Under the pieces are notes generated by a model, which saw only the letters and a list, made by a program, of their open reading frames with translations, was not told where the DNA came from and made no database searches. Below, in pieces: positions 17,801-26,571 of a DNA stretch of 64,000 bases. Each line of letters starts with the position of its first letter. The first letter of the stretch is position 1. Source of the DNA: Rhizobium sp. Root1220 (lineage in GTDB: Bacteria; Pseudomonadota; Alphaproteobacteria; Rhizobiales; Rhizobiaceae); NCBI RefSeq assembly GCF_001426265.1, contig NZ_LMDG01000032.1, positions 117,900-181,899 of the forward strand. The letters are read 5' to 3'. Both the position numbers and the translations under genes were made by a program.

Positions 17801-18078
17801 TCAAGCACGCGGGCGCATCGCTCATAAAGTGCCAGTTCGACTATGACGCCAGTGGGTTGAAAATTCGAGTTTGCGACGACGGCTTGGGCATTGTCAGGGG
17901 TGCTCATGACCCGGCTGGCAAACGTTGGGGCATGGCCGGAATGAAGGAGCGGGCAGAGAAGATAGGTGCCGACCTGGCCATCGAGAGTACTCCGGGCAAA
18001 GGCACTTCGGTCGAGCTCACCCTCAAGGCACGGCCCGGATCCTGGTGGGCACGCTGGTGGAGGCGGCAGAGTCAATGA
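14836..18078 (+). CDS. Hybrid-type propeller sensor histidine kinase (Reg_prop / Y_Y_Y / HisKA_3)
   Basis: 1080 aa, starting at a GTG. A signal anchor (about 20-47) is followed by about 13 Reg_prop blade repeats (pattern DxxGxLWxGTxxGLxxxD) filling residues about 70-680, enough for two seven-bladed propellers. Then comes a Y_Y_Y domain (about 715-805, ending in the LPPGNFTLTVQA pattern), a membrane span (about 815-835), and a cytoplasmic HisKA_3 domain with the phosphoacceptor His in ARDLHDTLLQSF plus a HATPase domain (NAFKHAG, GLGIV, GMAGMKERAEKIG). The whole sensor part is periplasmic, so it probably reads an extracellular ligand. The TGA overlaps the ATG of the next gene (ATGA), marking a cognate pair. 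Confidence 0.92.
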   Translation: MKVQQPNTMSMGQRESRLARMTWARLLVLGITLLPATAMFMPGQALADTIVAKVAPAFTHVQVEDRNDIQFRRLSLSEGLSQTRVSQIIQDDDGYLWFGTQHGVSRYDGYGFHVFKHVRGDPGSLSGVFIYALFKDSSGTIWVGSDQFLDAFDNRTGTFRHYSVDASNPTVIHISEDRQGYLWLATSQGLYRLDRTSGETKRFGHDENDPLSLSSSDIKSTGEDREGVFWVASSGGLEAFDRDTGQVQVRIPLRQEVREFSFHEDSHGVFWIIYGSGNGLGIYDRKTNTLVRYAFEDETTESGLSGVFAALETTNGDMWFATMGAGLLKFDRENVRFIRYRNDPSDARSLAENRAIALFEDREGNIWTGLHATPPNVFPSDAPPFLKVWPFAGHVDKLGESLVNTIFEDREGAVWIGAGGALNRIDPDGKTLQVLEPLGAGTSVEVLAITQDAKGTLWIGTLGAGLYSYDPSTGQFTSYRYGQDKADGLSSDIVTRIHVAESGDLWLTTWNGLDKFDPATGKFTTYKRDPASSAEAYFSIVPDGKGSFWLGTTAGLVRFDPKGATFTTYKHTPGDNSSLSNNTVNSLYLAPDGKLWIGTQNGLNKLDTETSTFEAFFDRNGLAGNAVSCLLSDDRGDLWMSTNRGVSRMDRAAATFQTYSASDGLPGEDLTGWNACANGGNGRLYFGGFTGATVKIHDDARKPFVPPVVFTEIQAGNLPAQAGPATLSGTGQASFTLPYSARNMTISFSALSFRSPDSTRYRYRLEGLDTNWHSADSNQRTISYAELPPGNFTLTVQAATTRGDWNMPGAGLKIMVLPPWWDTWWFYGAALALSVTALATFYRYRLAKVAAQYRIRLEERVGERNRVARDLHDTLLQSFQGLTFRLQAARHLLPKQPEEAARMLDLVLEKSDDAIIEGRNAVQALRDTKGIDTNLVEAVRSVGQELASAASVVPSPVFRLDLSGRPTDLRPNVQEEVYRITSEALRNAFKHAGASLIKCQFDYDASGLKIRVCDDGLGIVRGAHDPAGKRWGMAGMKERAEKIGADLAIESTPGKGTSVELTLKARPGSWWARWWRRQSQ

Positions 18079-18701
18079 CAGGGCAGCCGATCAGAGTGCT
18101 TACCGCCGACGATCACCCCCTCATCCGGGAGGGGCTCGCCGCGCTTATGGCAGCACAGCCCGACATTGTCATCGTCGGCGAAGCATCCGATGGACATGAG
18201 GCAATCGCGCGCTTCGATGAACTCCGGCCCGATGTCCTGCTGCTCGATCTGCAGATGCCGAATCTAACGGGACTGGAGGCGCTGGTTGCAATCAAGGAAC
18301 GGCACCCCGGGGCCCGGATCATTGTCTTGACCACCTATGACACCGAGCAACTGGCGGCCAAGGCGATCGCGTCGGGTGCCCAGGCCTATCTGCTGAAGAG
18401 CTCGGTAAGGCGCGAGCTTATCGATACCATCCGGTCGGTCGTCAGGGGGCAGAAACATGTAGACGCTGGGGTGGCGACCAATCTCGCGATACATGCGACC
18501 GACGACGCACTCACGCCCCGGGAAATCGCCGTTCTCGCTCTGATCGCTCGCGGCAATTCGAACAGGTCGGTGGGAGAACATCTGGCCATAACCGAACAGA
18601 CGGTCAAAGGTCACGTCAAGAGCATTCTCTCGAAGCTCTCAGCGAACGACCGTGCTCACGCCGTGGCGCTCGGGCTAAAGCGGGGCATCATTGAACTCTA
18701 G
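18075..18701 (+). CDS. NarL-type response regulator
   Basis: 208 aa. Receiver domain with D12-D13, phosphoacceptor D58 (LLDLQMPN), T86 and K108 (LKSS), then a LuxR/NarL helix-turn-helix at about 143-208 (LTPREIAVLALIARGNSNRS, TEQTVKGHVKSILSKL). The ATG at 18075 overlaps the kinase stop by 4 nt, and this start is preferred to longer in-frame ones inside the kinase. Partner of the propeller kinase. Target promoters are unknown; it is the second candidate for binding the shared 19-bp element. Confidence 0.93.
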   Translation: MTGQPIRVLTADDHPLIREGLAALMAAQPDIVIVGEASDGHEAIARFDELRPDVLLLDLQMPNLTGLEALVAIKERHPGARIIVLTTYDTEQLAAKAIASGAQAYLLKSSVRRELIDTIRSVVRGQKHVDAGVATNLAIHATDDALTPREIAVLALIARGNSNRSVGEHLAITEQTVKGHVKSILSKLSANDRAHAVALGLKRGIIEL

Positions 18702-18752
18702 CGGGTCAGCGCATACCGCCAGCACGACGACATCATGGTTGCGCGGAGATCG

Positions 18753-20474
18753 TTACCTAAGCACGTTGACCTTCGCCAGGTCGATCAATTGACTGGCTCT
18801 GCCATCCAGGACGGCCTTTAGCGTGAACATGCCGAACTTGTGCGCCTCGTCGAAAGTTGTCGCCGGCGGCAGCACGAGTTCCTGTCGCGCGCTGACAACA
18901 TCGAGAAGCGCCGGCCCGTCATGGCTGAGCACTTCCCTGACTGCGGCCTCAACCTCCTGCGGCGACTCGACACGAACACCCTTGATACCCATCGCCTGAG
19001 CCATCGCCGCAAAGTTCGGGTTTTTCAGATCGCAGCCAATGTCCAGGAATCCGGATGCTTTCATCTCCATTTCGACGAAGCCGAGTGTGCCGTTGTTGAG
19101 CACGATGATCTTGACCGGCAGCTTGTGCTGAATGAGCGTCATGAACTCGCCCATCATCATTGTGAAGCCGCCATCGCCCGACAGCGAGACGACCTGACGC
19201 TTCGGGAACGTGGCCTGGGCGCCGATAGCCTGTAGCATGGCATTGGCCATCGAGCCGTGATTGAACGAGCCGACAAGCCGGCGACGACCGTTCATCTTGA
19301 GGTAGCGCGCCACCCAGGCCACCGGTGTCCCGACGTCGCACGTGAAGATTGCGTCCTCGTCAGCAAGCTCGCTGACCACACGGTTGAGATATTGGGGATG
19401 GATATAACGGGTTCCGGGCCTGCCTTCCGCCAGAGCATCCAGCTCGGCGCGTGCCTTACGATAGTCCGCCACGGCTCCGTCGAGATGCGAAGTGTCCGAT
19501 TTTGCGTCGACAAGCGGAAGCAGCGCCCGCAGCGTGTCGACAACCGTACCGATGACCCCGATATCGAGTGCACAGCGATTGCCGAGTGCGGCGGCACGAA
19601 TATCGACCTGAGCAATGCGGGCATTGTCCGGAAGGAATTGGCGATAGGGAAAGTCTGTCCCGAGCATCAGAAGCGTATCGCAGTCCTTCATCGCGTGGTA
19701 GCCCGAGGCAAAGCCGAGGAACCCCGTCATGCCGACGTCGAAAGGGTTGTCGTATTCTACGTACTCCTTGCCGCGAAGCGCATGCACGATCGGCGACTTG
19801 AGCTTGCCGGCAAGCTCGATAACTTCGTCGCGTGCACCCTTGCAGCCCGCGCCGCAAAACAGCGTGATGCGTCTCCCGCTGTTTAGCAGACCGGCGAGAC
19901 CGGCCAGATCGTCCGCATGCGGCAGGACGACCGGGTCAGAGGGCAGCTGCCATTTCGGTACTGGCTTTGCCAGGGCTTGCAGCGCAATGTCACCGGGAAT
20001 GACCACCACCGCGACGCCCTTCTGCGCCACGGCGACGCGCATGGCGCGCGACAGGATCTGCGGCAGCTGATCCGGATGGCCCACGAGTTCGACGTAGTGG
20101 CTGCATTCCTTGAAAAGGGTCTCCGGATGGGTGGCTTGAAAATAGTCTATTCCGATCTCCGTGCTGGGAATGTGCGCCGCGATTGCAAGCACCGGCACGC
20201 CGCTGCGGTGGGCATCGAAGAGACCGTTGATGAGGTGAAGGTTGCCGGGGCCGCAACTGCCGGCGCAGACGGCCAGCTGTCCTGTCAGATGGGCCTCGGC
20301 ACTTGCTGCAAAAGCGGCTCCTTCCTCATGGCGGACGTGAACCCAGTCGATCGATTTGAGACGTCTTAGCGAGTCGGTAAACCCGTTCAATGAGTCTCCG
20401 ACAACCCCGTAGATTCGCTTCACGCCCGACTGGGCGAGGGCCTCCGCCATGTAATCAGCTGCCGTTCTAGTCAT
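18753..20474 (-). CDS. poxB: Pyruvate oxidase (ubiquinone, acetate-forming), PoxB-like
   Basis: 573 aa, the same length as E. coli PoxB. The N-terminal domain has the catalytic Glu of the thiamine-diphosphate enzymes (VRHEEGAAFAASAEA) and the AVCAGSCGPGNLHLINGLFDAHRSGVPVLAIAAHIPS run typical of PoxB; a central FAD domain follows, then the diphosphate-binding motif GDGGFTMMMGEF with the closing NN. The C-terminal tail (SQLIDLAKVN) resembles the lipid-activated membrane helix. The reaction is pyruvate to acetate and CO2, with electrons passed to ubiquinone, important in stationary phase and low oxygen. The ATG is at 20474; I found no shared promoter element pointing to it. Confidence 0.9.
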   Translation of the reverse strand: MTRTAADYMAEALAQSGVKRIYGVVGDSLNGFTDSLRRLKSIDWVHVRHEEGAAFAASAEAHLTGQLAVCAGSCGPGNLHLINGLFDAHRSGVPVLAIAAHIPSTEIGIDYFQATHPETLFKECSHYVELVGHPDQLPQILSRAMRVAVAQKGVAVVVIPGDIALQALAKPVPKWQLPSDPVVLPHADDLAGLAGLLNSGRRITLFCGAGCKGARDEVIELAGKLKSPIVHALRGKEYVEYDNPFDVGMTGFLGFASGYHAMKDCDTLLMLGTDFPYRQFLPDNARIAQVDIRAAALGNRCALDIGVIGTVVDTLRALLPLVDAKSDTSHLDGAVADYRKARAELDALAEGRPGTRYIHPQYLNRVVSELADEDAIFTCDVGTPVAWVARYLKMNGRRRLVGSFNHGSMANAMLQAIGAQATFPKRQVVSLSGDGGFTMMMGEFMTLIQHKLPVKIIVLNNGTLGFVEMEMKASGFLDIGCDLKNPNFAAMAQAMGIKGVRVESPQEVEAAVREVLSHDGPALLDVVSARQELVLPPATTFDEAHKFGMFTLKAVLDGRASQLIDLAKVNVLR

Positions 20475-20671
20475 ATTTGGATATCCTTGAAATGGGAGAT
20501 AATGATGTCACCGAAACAGGAGATAGGCTCGCCCCGGAAGTCTCCAACCCGGTGTGAGGGAATAAAGCCGCGCCTGAGTCTGCCCTTGCGGCCTGCGGAA
20601 AGGCCCATTCGATTGCTGAAATTGTTGCCGATCTGAGCGCGGAAGTCTCGGTGGAGAATGGGGTAGCCTAG

Positions 20672-20690
20672 TCTACACCTACGTATGATA
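20672..20690 (+). promoter_or_regulatory. Shared 19-bp promoter element, copy 10 (EmrAB operon)
   Basis: Reads TCTACACCTACGTATGATA on the plus strand, 217 nt before the membrane-fusion gene at 20906. This is the longest leader among the copies; the rest of 20475-20905 holds nothing I can name. Confidence 0.55.
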
Positions 20691-20905
20691 TTCGGCCGCC
20701 GTGACCATCGGTATTCTCCGTTCCATACTAGAAGTGCGATCCTGATCTGAGACCGATGTGAGCCGCCGGTTACCCGGATCGGCAGTTGTGAGCCGGCACC
20801 GCGAACACCGTTCCTTATCGCGGAAAATCGCCGCCACGGGCTTAATGGGAATGCTGAGAAGGGTGTTGGAACCTGGCTGAAACGCCGACTTATCGAGGTG
20901 GGGAA

Positions 20906-22084
20906 ATGATCAAAGTTGCTGAGTCCGCGAATTTGGAAACCAACGCCCGTACGGAGCAACCGATTCCGACTCATCTGCCGGCACCACCCGCGTCCGGAGT
21001 GCCGGCGGGTAACAGCGGCCCCTCCAGCGGTCCGTTGAAGCGACTGATCATACCCGTCACCGCAACCGTTTTGGCAGTTGGCCTCGGCATTGGCGCTATC
21101 GTCAATTGGAGCCAGTGGGAGGTAAACTCCGCCGTCCAGACCACGGACGATGCCTACGTAGCGGCGGACGTGTCCACGCTCAGTTCAAGGATCAGTGGCA
21201 ATATCAAAACGCTCGGCGTTTCGGATTACCAATCGGTAAAGGCGGGCCAACTGATCGTCGAGATTGACCCGGACCTCTATGATGCGGCCGTCAGGCTTGC
21301 AACGGCCAATGTCGACGCTGCGAAAGCAAGCTTCGCAAACCTATCCAACCAGGAAGATCTTCAGTCGGCCGTCATCAACGCTGCCATAGCCCAGCGCGAT
21401 TCGGCCGTCGCCCAGGAGGTTCAGACCGGAGAAGAGGCTGTCCGGCAGGTGGCACTCGGCGATGCTACCACCAAGCAGAACCTGCAGGCCGCCCAGGCCG
21501 CCCATCTGCAGGCGCAAGCCGCAGTTGAGGCTACAACTGCCAATATCGAGCAGCAGAAAGCCCAGTTGAAAGTGCTAAAAGGACAGGAAGCATCCCTGCA
21601 GGCGCAAGTCGACGCCGCAGGCGCTAATCTGTCGACAGCGCTGCTCCAGCAGAAGTATTCGCGCATCTACGCTCCCTACGACGGCGTTGTCGGCTTGAAC
21701 CTCACCCATGTGGGCGACTACGTAGGCGTTGGGACGAGCGTGATTTCCATCGTGCCGCTGTCCAGCCTCTACATCGCGGCCAATTTCAAGGAAACGCAGC
21801 TTGCCCGCATGAAGCCGGGCAGCGTCGCCGAAATAACAATTGACACATATCCTGGCCAAAAAGTGACTGGGAAGATCGTTGGCCTTTCGCCTGCGAGCGG
21901 TGCGGTATTCGCGCTCCTGCCACCCGACAACGCAACCGGCAATTTCACAAAGGTCGTGCAGCGCGTTCCGATCAAGATCGAATTCGATCCCGGCCAGCCG
22001 CTGGTGCCCAAGCTGCGTGCAGGATTGTCCGTCCTGGTTAGAGTGAACACACCAGACGGCTCGAACTCCGCTGAAACGCCATGA
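20906..22084 (+). CDS. HlyD/EmrA-type membrane-fusion protein
   Basis: 392 aa. A cytoplasmic Pro-rich N-terminus is followed by one membrane span (about residues 48-70), a lipoyl-like beta segment (SGNIKTLGVSDYQSVKAGQLIVEIDPD), a long alanine/glutamine-rich coiled coil (about 125-240) and the second lipoyl half with the beta barrel (YAPYDGVVGLNLTHVGDYVGVG). It bridges the inner-membrane exporter encoded next and an outer-membrane channel that is not in the window. GAGGTGGGGAA precedes the ATG. The 3' end overlaps the exporter gene by 4 nt. Confidence 0.92.
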   Translation: MIKVAESANLETNARTEQPIPTHLPAPPASGVPAGNSGPSSGPLKRLIIPVTATVLAVGLGIGAIVNWSQWEVNSAVQTTDDAYVAADVSTLSSRISGNIKTLGVSDYQSVKAGQLIVEIDPDLYDAAVRLATANVDAAKASFANLSNQEDLQSAVINAAIAQRDSAVAQEVQTGEEAVRQVALGDATTKQNLQAAQAAHLQAQAAVEATTANIEQQKAQLKVLKGQEASLQAQVDAAGANLSTALLQQKYSRIYAPYDGVVGLNLTHVGDYVGVGTSVISIVPLSSLYIAANFKETQLARMKPGSVAEITIDTYPGQKVTGKIVGLSPASGAVFALLPPDNATGNFTKVVQRVPIKIEFDPGQPLVPKLRAGLSVLVRVNTPDGSNSAETP

Positions 22085-23655
22085 GTTCCGTGGTTGCGAC
22101 AGGCTCGGACGCAGGGCATGCGGCGGGCCACAATCGCCCCCTGCTCGTGGTGGCAGCGCTCATGCTGTCTTCCTTTACTGTCGGCTTTGATACACGCGTT
22201 TTCAGCGTTGGCCTGACTGACCTGCGCGGCGCGTTCGACCTCAGTGTCGATCAGGCTTCGTGGCTCGCCACCTTCGCTGCCGCGCCTCAGATCTTTATCG
22301 CTCCGGCAGTTGCCTGGCTTGTCACCGTCTTTGGCGTCCGCAGGGTGATGGTGGGTCCTTGCCTTGTCTACGCCGTGATATCCCTGATCATTCCATTCAT
22401 GCACGGCCTCGGCGCGCTGATCGCACTTCATATCGTCCGGGCGTTGTTGCTCGGTGTATTCATACCGGCAACAATCATGATTACCCTGCGCAATCTCGAT
22501 CGCCGCTACTGGATCATCGGCCTTGCAATCTACAGCATGCGGTTACCGCTCTCGCAGAACCTTGGAGTCTTTCTCGTTGGCCTCTACACGGAGCATCTGG
22601 GCCTCGAATGGCTCTATTGGCAGGATGTCTTCCTCACGCCGCTGACGGCTCTGCTGATTGTCTTGGGCGCGACCCGCGAGCCGATAGACAAAGCACAACT
22701 CGCAACCGCCGACTGGGGAGGAATGCTGCTGCTCGGTTCTTCGATGACGATGATTTATGTCGGTTTGGACCAGGGCTTGCGGCTCAATTGGTTTCAGTCC
22801 GGGACAGTGACCGTCCTTCTTATCGCCGGCGGGTTGCTGGCAATCGCCTTCGTCATCAATGAACGCATCGTTCGCCATCCGTGGGCACACACAAGTGTAC
22901 TGGCATCAAAGAACCTGGTTCTGGGTTTTGCTGCGATCGTCCTCTTCATTGTTGCCGCTTCCCCGACTTTCCTTCTGATTCCCGGTTATCTCGAGACGGT
23001 CGTGGGCCTGCGCCCGGTGCAGATTGGCGACCTCTATATTCCGGCAGTCATCTTCCCGCTCTTCCTGTCGATCGCTCTCGCGGCGTTCGTGCTTCACATT
23101 CTCGATGCCCGCTGGGGCCTTATCATCGGTTTCACTTGCATGGGCGTCGGATCGCTTCTGGCGACGCCCCTGACCGGTGTCTGGGCGCTTCAGAACTTCA
23201 CCGTTCTCGTCATCATACAGATCGTGGGTCAGGGATTTACCCTTCTCTCGGCGATCACCTACATTCTATCGAATGCCGATCCGAAAAAATCGACAGCGAA
23301 TGCCGCCTATGTCCAGGTGGTCAGGTTGGGCGGCGCGGAACTTTCGGCCACCCTGATGGCCACATTTGTTAGCAAGCGCGAGCAGTTTCACTCCAACGTC
23401 CTCGGGACGCACGTTACGGAAGCAGCCCCGGCAACGGAGAAAGTCCTTTCCACACTGCGTCCCATTTTTCAGACAATTTCCGAAGCGCCGTCCGCGGACG
23501 CGCTGGTGACACTGTCCAAGCAGGTCAGTGCGCAGGCATACGTCCTGGCCTATGCCGATGGCTTCCTCATCTCGTTCTGGGCAGCCATTGCCGGGCTGGT
23601 GCTCGCGAGCCTGATGGGACAGGCTCCCGAAGGGCCGCTCAGCCCGCGCCGCTAA
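22081..23655 (+). CDS. EmrB/QacA-type (DHA2) MFS drug exporter
   Basis: 524 aa with about 14 predicted membrane spans, the DHA2 size. The first half carries the SSFTVGFDTRVFSVGLTDLRGAF entry segment and a WLATFAAAPQIF second helix typical of EmrB. The C-terminal hydrophilic segment REQFHSNVLGTHV is shared in form with the partial exporter at the right window edge. It works with the preceding fusion protein as a proton-driven efflux system. ATG at 22081 in an ATGA overlap. Confidence 0.92.
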   Translation: MSSVVATGSDAGHAAGHNRPLLVVAALMLSSFTVGFDTRVFSVGLTDLRGAFDLSVDQASWLATFAAAPQIFIAPAVAWLVTVFGVRRVMVGPCLVYAVISLIIPFMHGLGALIALHIVRALLLGVFIPATIMITLRNLDRRYWIIGLAIYSMRLPLSQNLGVFLVGLYTEHLGLEWLYWQDVFLTPLTALLIVLGATREPIDKAQLATADWGGMLLLGSSMTMIYVGLDQGLRLNWFQSGTVTVLLIAGGLLAIAFVINERIVRHPWAHTSVLASKNLVLGFAAIVLFIVAASPTFLLIPGYLETVVGLRPVQIGDLYIPAVIFPLFLSIALAAFVLHILDARWGLIIGFTCMGVGSLLATPLTGVWALQNFTVLVIIQIVGQGFTLLSAITYILSNADPKKSTANAAYVQVVRLGGAELSATLMATFVSKREQFHSNVLGTHVTEAAPATEKVLSTLRPIFQTISEAPSADALVTLSKQVSAQAYVLAYADGFLISFWAAIAGLVLASLMGQAPEGPLSPRR

Positions 23656-23689
23656 CGTGTTGGGTAGCCATGCAGCCGCTGCCGGCGCA

Positions 23690-24469
23690 CTATATGGCCA
23701 TGCCGCCGGAAACCTCTATCCGTTGCGCGTTGACCCAACGATTGTCCTCGGACAGCAGAGACGCGATCATCGGGCCGATGTCGTCCGGCACGCCCACGCG
23801 CCCCAGCGCCGTCATGTCTGAAACACGCTTGCCGAGGTCGGGATTATCACGAACCATGCCGCCGCTGAAATCGGTAGCGATGGCGCCCGGGGCGACGACG
23901 TTGACGGCGATGCGGCGAGGACCGAGTTCTTTCGCAAGATATTTCGTGAACGTTTCGATGGCGGCCTTCATCGAGGCGTAAGGGGCGCTTCCGGGCACGA
24001 TGATGCGAGTCAAGCCCGTCGATACATTGATAATCCGTCCGCCGTCCCTGATGAGGGGCAGCAGCTTTTGCGTGAGGAAGAACACACCCTTGAAATGTAC
24101 CTCATACAGCGCGTCAAGCTCCGCTTCGGTGGTCTCCTCGATCGAACCGTGATGCGAGGTGCCGGCATTGTTGACGAGATAGTCGAAGCGATCGGCTTCG
24201 AGCTCCTCAAGTGCCTGCCGGAGCGTTTCCACGAAGGCGTCGAAGGCGCCAACGCGCCCTGTATCGAGCGGGAGTGCGATTGCCTTGCGTCCCATTGCTG
24301 CGGCTTCATCAGTCACCTTCGCGGCTTCCGATTCATTCGATCTGTATGTGAAAACCGTATCGACGCCGCGTTGGGCGAGATTGATCACGGTGTTGCGGCC
24401 AAGACCGCGGCTGCCACCGGTGACAACTGCGATCCTGCGGTTTGTTTCTGAGGTCTCGATTGTTGGCAT
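23690..24469 (-). CDS. Short-chain dehydrogenase/reductase (SDR)
   Basis: About 259 aa classical SDR. The cofactor motif TGGSRGLG (about residues 17-24), the NNAG motif and the catalytic S in NVSTG plus YxxxK (PYASMKAA) are all present. An Arg follows the early beta-2 strand region (TYRSNES), consistent with NADPH use. The substrate cannot be read from sequence. I chose the ATG at 24469, with GGAG 6 nt upstream. It is divergent from an AraC-type regulator, a common arrangement in which the regulator activates the reductase in response to reactive carbonyls or related stress. Confidence 0.88.
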   Translation of the reverse strand: MPTIETSETNRRIAVVTGGSRGLGRNTVINLAQRGVDTVFTYRSNESEAAKVTDEAAAMGRKAIALPLDTGRVGAFDAFVETLRQALEELEADRFDYLVNNAGTSHHGSIEETTEAELDALYEVHFKGVFFLTQKLLPLIRDGGRIINVSTGLTRIIVPGSAPYASMKAAIETFTKYLAKELGPRRIAVNVVAPGAIATDFSGGMVRDNPDLGKRVSDMTALGRVGVPDDIGPMIASLLSEDNRWVNAQRIEVSGGMAI

Positions 24470-24602
24470 TGTGTGCTCCATTTGCTCAATGGACCAAGAT
24501 TACGAGATTTACGGTCTTGCGCGAATGTCCGAACCTTCCCATTTCTTGCCTATTACTGCTCCATTGACCTGCGGAAACTGCAGGACCTAGCGAGGTACGC
24601 GC

Positions 24603-25493
24603 ATGCTGGACGAGTTGGTAAAAACCATTACGCGCTATACCGCTGCACAGCCCGGAGAGAGCCCATATGTCACACCGGTCGATGGGCTGACCATTTTGCG
24701 ATCGGATCACGAGAAACCGCCGGCCCATATGGTTCTCAAACCGGCGCTTTGCATCGTCGTGCAGGGTGCGAAATGGACGACTGTTGGCAATACCAGGCAC
24801 GAATACAGGGCGGGAGAGGCGTTGATCGTCAGTGTCGAGATACCGGCGGTTGGTCGCGTGACGCAAGCCAGCCCCACCGAGCCTTATCTGGGGCTCATCA
24901 TCGAGTTCGACCTGGGGATCATGCGTGAAGTCATGGAAGGGCTCAACGCGCGCCCAACGGCCAAGGGAGATGTGGGTCAAGCCATCTGCGTGACAGACTT
25001 CCAGGGGCCACTTGCCGAGTGCGTGTTGCGTATGGTCCGGCTGCTCGGCACACCTCAGGCAATACCGACACTTCAGCCAACGATTGCGCGCGAGATCAGC
25101 TACTGGCTCCTGACCGGCCCGCACGGAGGCGAAATCGCGAAGCTGACGATGGCGACCAGCCACTCTCAGCGCATAGTCGCTGCTATTCACAGCCTGCGGG
25201 ATCGCTTCACCGAAGCAGTTCGCATCGAGGAGCTGGCGGAGATGGCCCAATTGAGTCCATCGGCTTTCCACCGCAATTTCAAGGCCCTGACCTCAATGAC
25301 GCCGCTGCAATACCAGAAGCGCCTCCGATTGCTCGAAGCGCGCCGCCTCATCATTTCGGCGGCGGCCAATATCGAGGCGGCAGCATTCCAAGTTGGGTAC
25401 GAAAGCCCTTCACAGTTCAGCCGCGAGTACGCGCGCATGTTCGGTGCTCCGCCAAGGCGCGACGCGATCGCTTTGAGACGTGTATCGTCTTGA
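24603..25493 (+). CDS. AraC-family regulator with AraC_N (cupin) domain
   Basis: 296 aa. The N-terminal domain (about 20-170) matches the AraC_N type (PALCIVVQGAKWTTVGNTRHEYRAGEALIVS), as in E. coli YqhC. Two helix-turn-helix motifs fill about 190-290 (IEELAEMAQLSPSAFHRNFK and the IEAAAFQVGYESPSQFSREYARMFG signature). It is divergently transcribed from the SDR gene across about 130 bp, which probably holds the operator. The likely role is activation of that SDR gene; the effector is not known. Confidence 0.9.
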   Translation: MLDELVKTITRYTAAQPGESPYVTPVDGLTILRSDHEKPPAHMVLKPALCIVVQGAKWTTVGNTRHEYRAGEALIVSVEIPAVGRVTQASPTEPYLGLIIEFDLGIMREVMEGLNARPTAKGDVGQAICVTDFQGPLAECVLRMVRLLGTPQAIPTLQPTIAREISYWLLTGPHGGEIAKLTMATSHSQRIVAAIHSLRDRFTEAVRIEELAEMAQLSPSAFHRNFKALTSMTPLQYQKRLRLLEARRLIISAAANIEAAAFQVGYESPSQFSREYARMFGAPPRRDAIALRRVSS

Positions 25494-25919
25494 GTTGTGG
25501 ATCCCGGGAGCGGTGGGATGTGAGTTCATCTTGGCAAATACGTGTTTGGTGGCTCGGCGCTTGAAGCTGCAAGATCGCATGTTCCATAAGATAGATTACG
25601 CCGCATCCTCGTGCAGGCGGGGTGGGCTCAAGGATGTGCGACTTGCGAATGATACCAATGAGTTGTCATTCGTAAGGAAGCCGCAATGGAAAGCATTCAC
25701 TCCCATATCGATCTGGATGAGCGAGCGCCGTCTGCAGCGTGGAGCGCGCGGTCGCAACGGAATTGTCGGTCTTCTGTGGTGGGACGAACGCCGCGCGGTC
25801 GCTGCCTATGGCGCTATGCCTGAGACAGCGACGGCATTTCGATGAGACGGAGCTTTTGAGCGCGCCTGCTACTTCGCCTGCGCGGCCCTATCGTCACCCC
25901 GAAGGGCGATCACGGGAGA
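25494..25919. other. Intergenic stretch with an inverted repeat and a doubtful 45-codon frame
   Basis: An inverted repeat CGAATGA / TCATTCG (25646-25652 and 25666-25672) lies 13 nt before an ATG at 25686 that has AAGGA upstream. The 45-codon frame (ending with TGA near 25821) has no recognisable domain and may be a decayed gene start. No other signal is evident. Confidence 0.3.
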
Positions 25920-26264
25920 TCAGTAGCATACCTCGATCCTGACGGGATGGCCGAGTTGGTTGTGGCTCCATTGCCACTGGCATTGATCGTAATAATAGTC
26001 GTCGTCGTCGCCAAAGAAGAACGGCCTGTGGTCGCGGAAGCGACCGGCAAAGTGATCGCCACCGAAAGACGCGCGGCCGCGGTTTCCTTCGTCGCCGAAG
26101 TGACTGCTCATGCCAAACCCTCCTCCGTGGCCGCCGCCTCCCCCATGACCTCCGCCCCCGCCCCCGCCGCCATGCGCGAGTGCTGGCGTTACTGTTGCGA
26201 TGGAACCGACTGCGAGCGTCAGGGTAAGCAGGCTCGTTGCTGCGATCTTTCGAAGCATGGACAT
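25920..26264 (-). CDS. Glycine-rich secreted protein
   Basis: 114 aa. Signal peptide at about residues 1-30 (cleavage after PALA). A Gly/His-rich segment follows (HGGGGGGGGHGGGGG run), then an acidic DDDDYYYD stretch and two cysteines near the C-terminus (QCQW and EVCY). Gly-His repeats like this can bind metal, but no function is shown. The start at 26264 has AAGGAAG 6 nt upstream; a second ATG at 26258 is possible. Confidence 0.7.
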   Translation of the reverse strand: MSMLRKIAATSLLTLTLAVGSIATVTPALAHGGGGGGGGHGGGGGHGGGFGMSSHFGDEGNRGRASFGGDHFAGRFRDHRPFFFGDDDDYYYDQCQWQWSHNQLGHPVRIEVCY

Positions 26265-26571
26265 GATAATCTTCCTTAAGTGGCTGTCTGCAGCCAACAC
26301 ACAATATATGTGCAGCGAAACAGGTATTCGCTTGCCACATTTCTCCGTTTTCGTTCACTTCTGTTCACGTTTGGTCGCGACAATTATAGCTCCGGTGATA
26401 TCGCGCGATTGTGGTACTTCCTACGGGGGGCGATCCTCCTCGCCGCAGCCTCTGGGTCTCGGAATGCCAACGATCTGTTAGGATTCGGCGTTCTATGCGG
26501 ATGGCACCTGCTGCTGCCGCGGCCTTCCGATTCCACTGGCATAGGTAAGATCGTGCCTCGGTATCGGCTGG
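26265..26571. other. Intergenic stretch without supported features
   Basis: About 300 bp between the glycine-rich gene and the promoter element at 26572. No gene or strong hairpin is seen. A partial ATAGGTAAGATCG sequence at about 26541 recalls half of the shared element but lacks GTAT. Confidence 0.3.
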
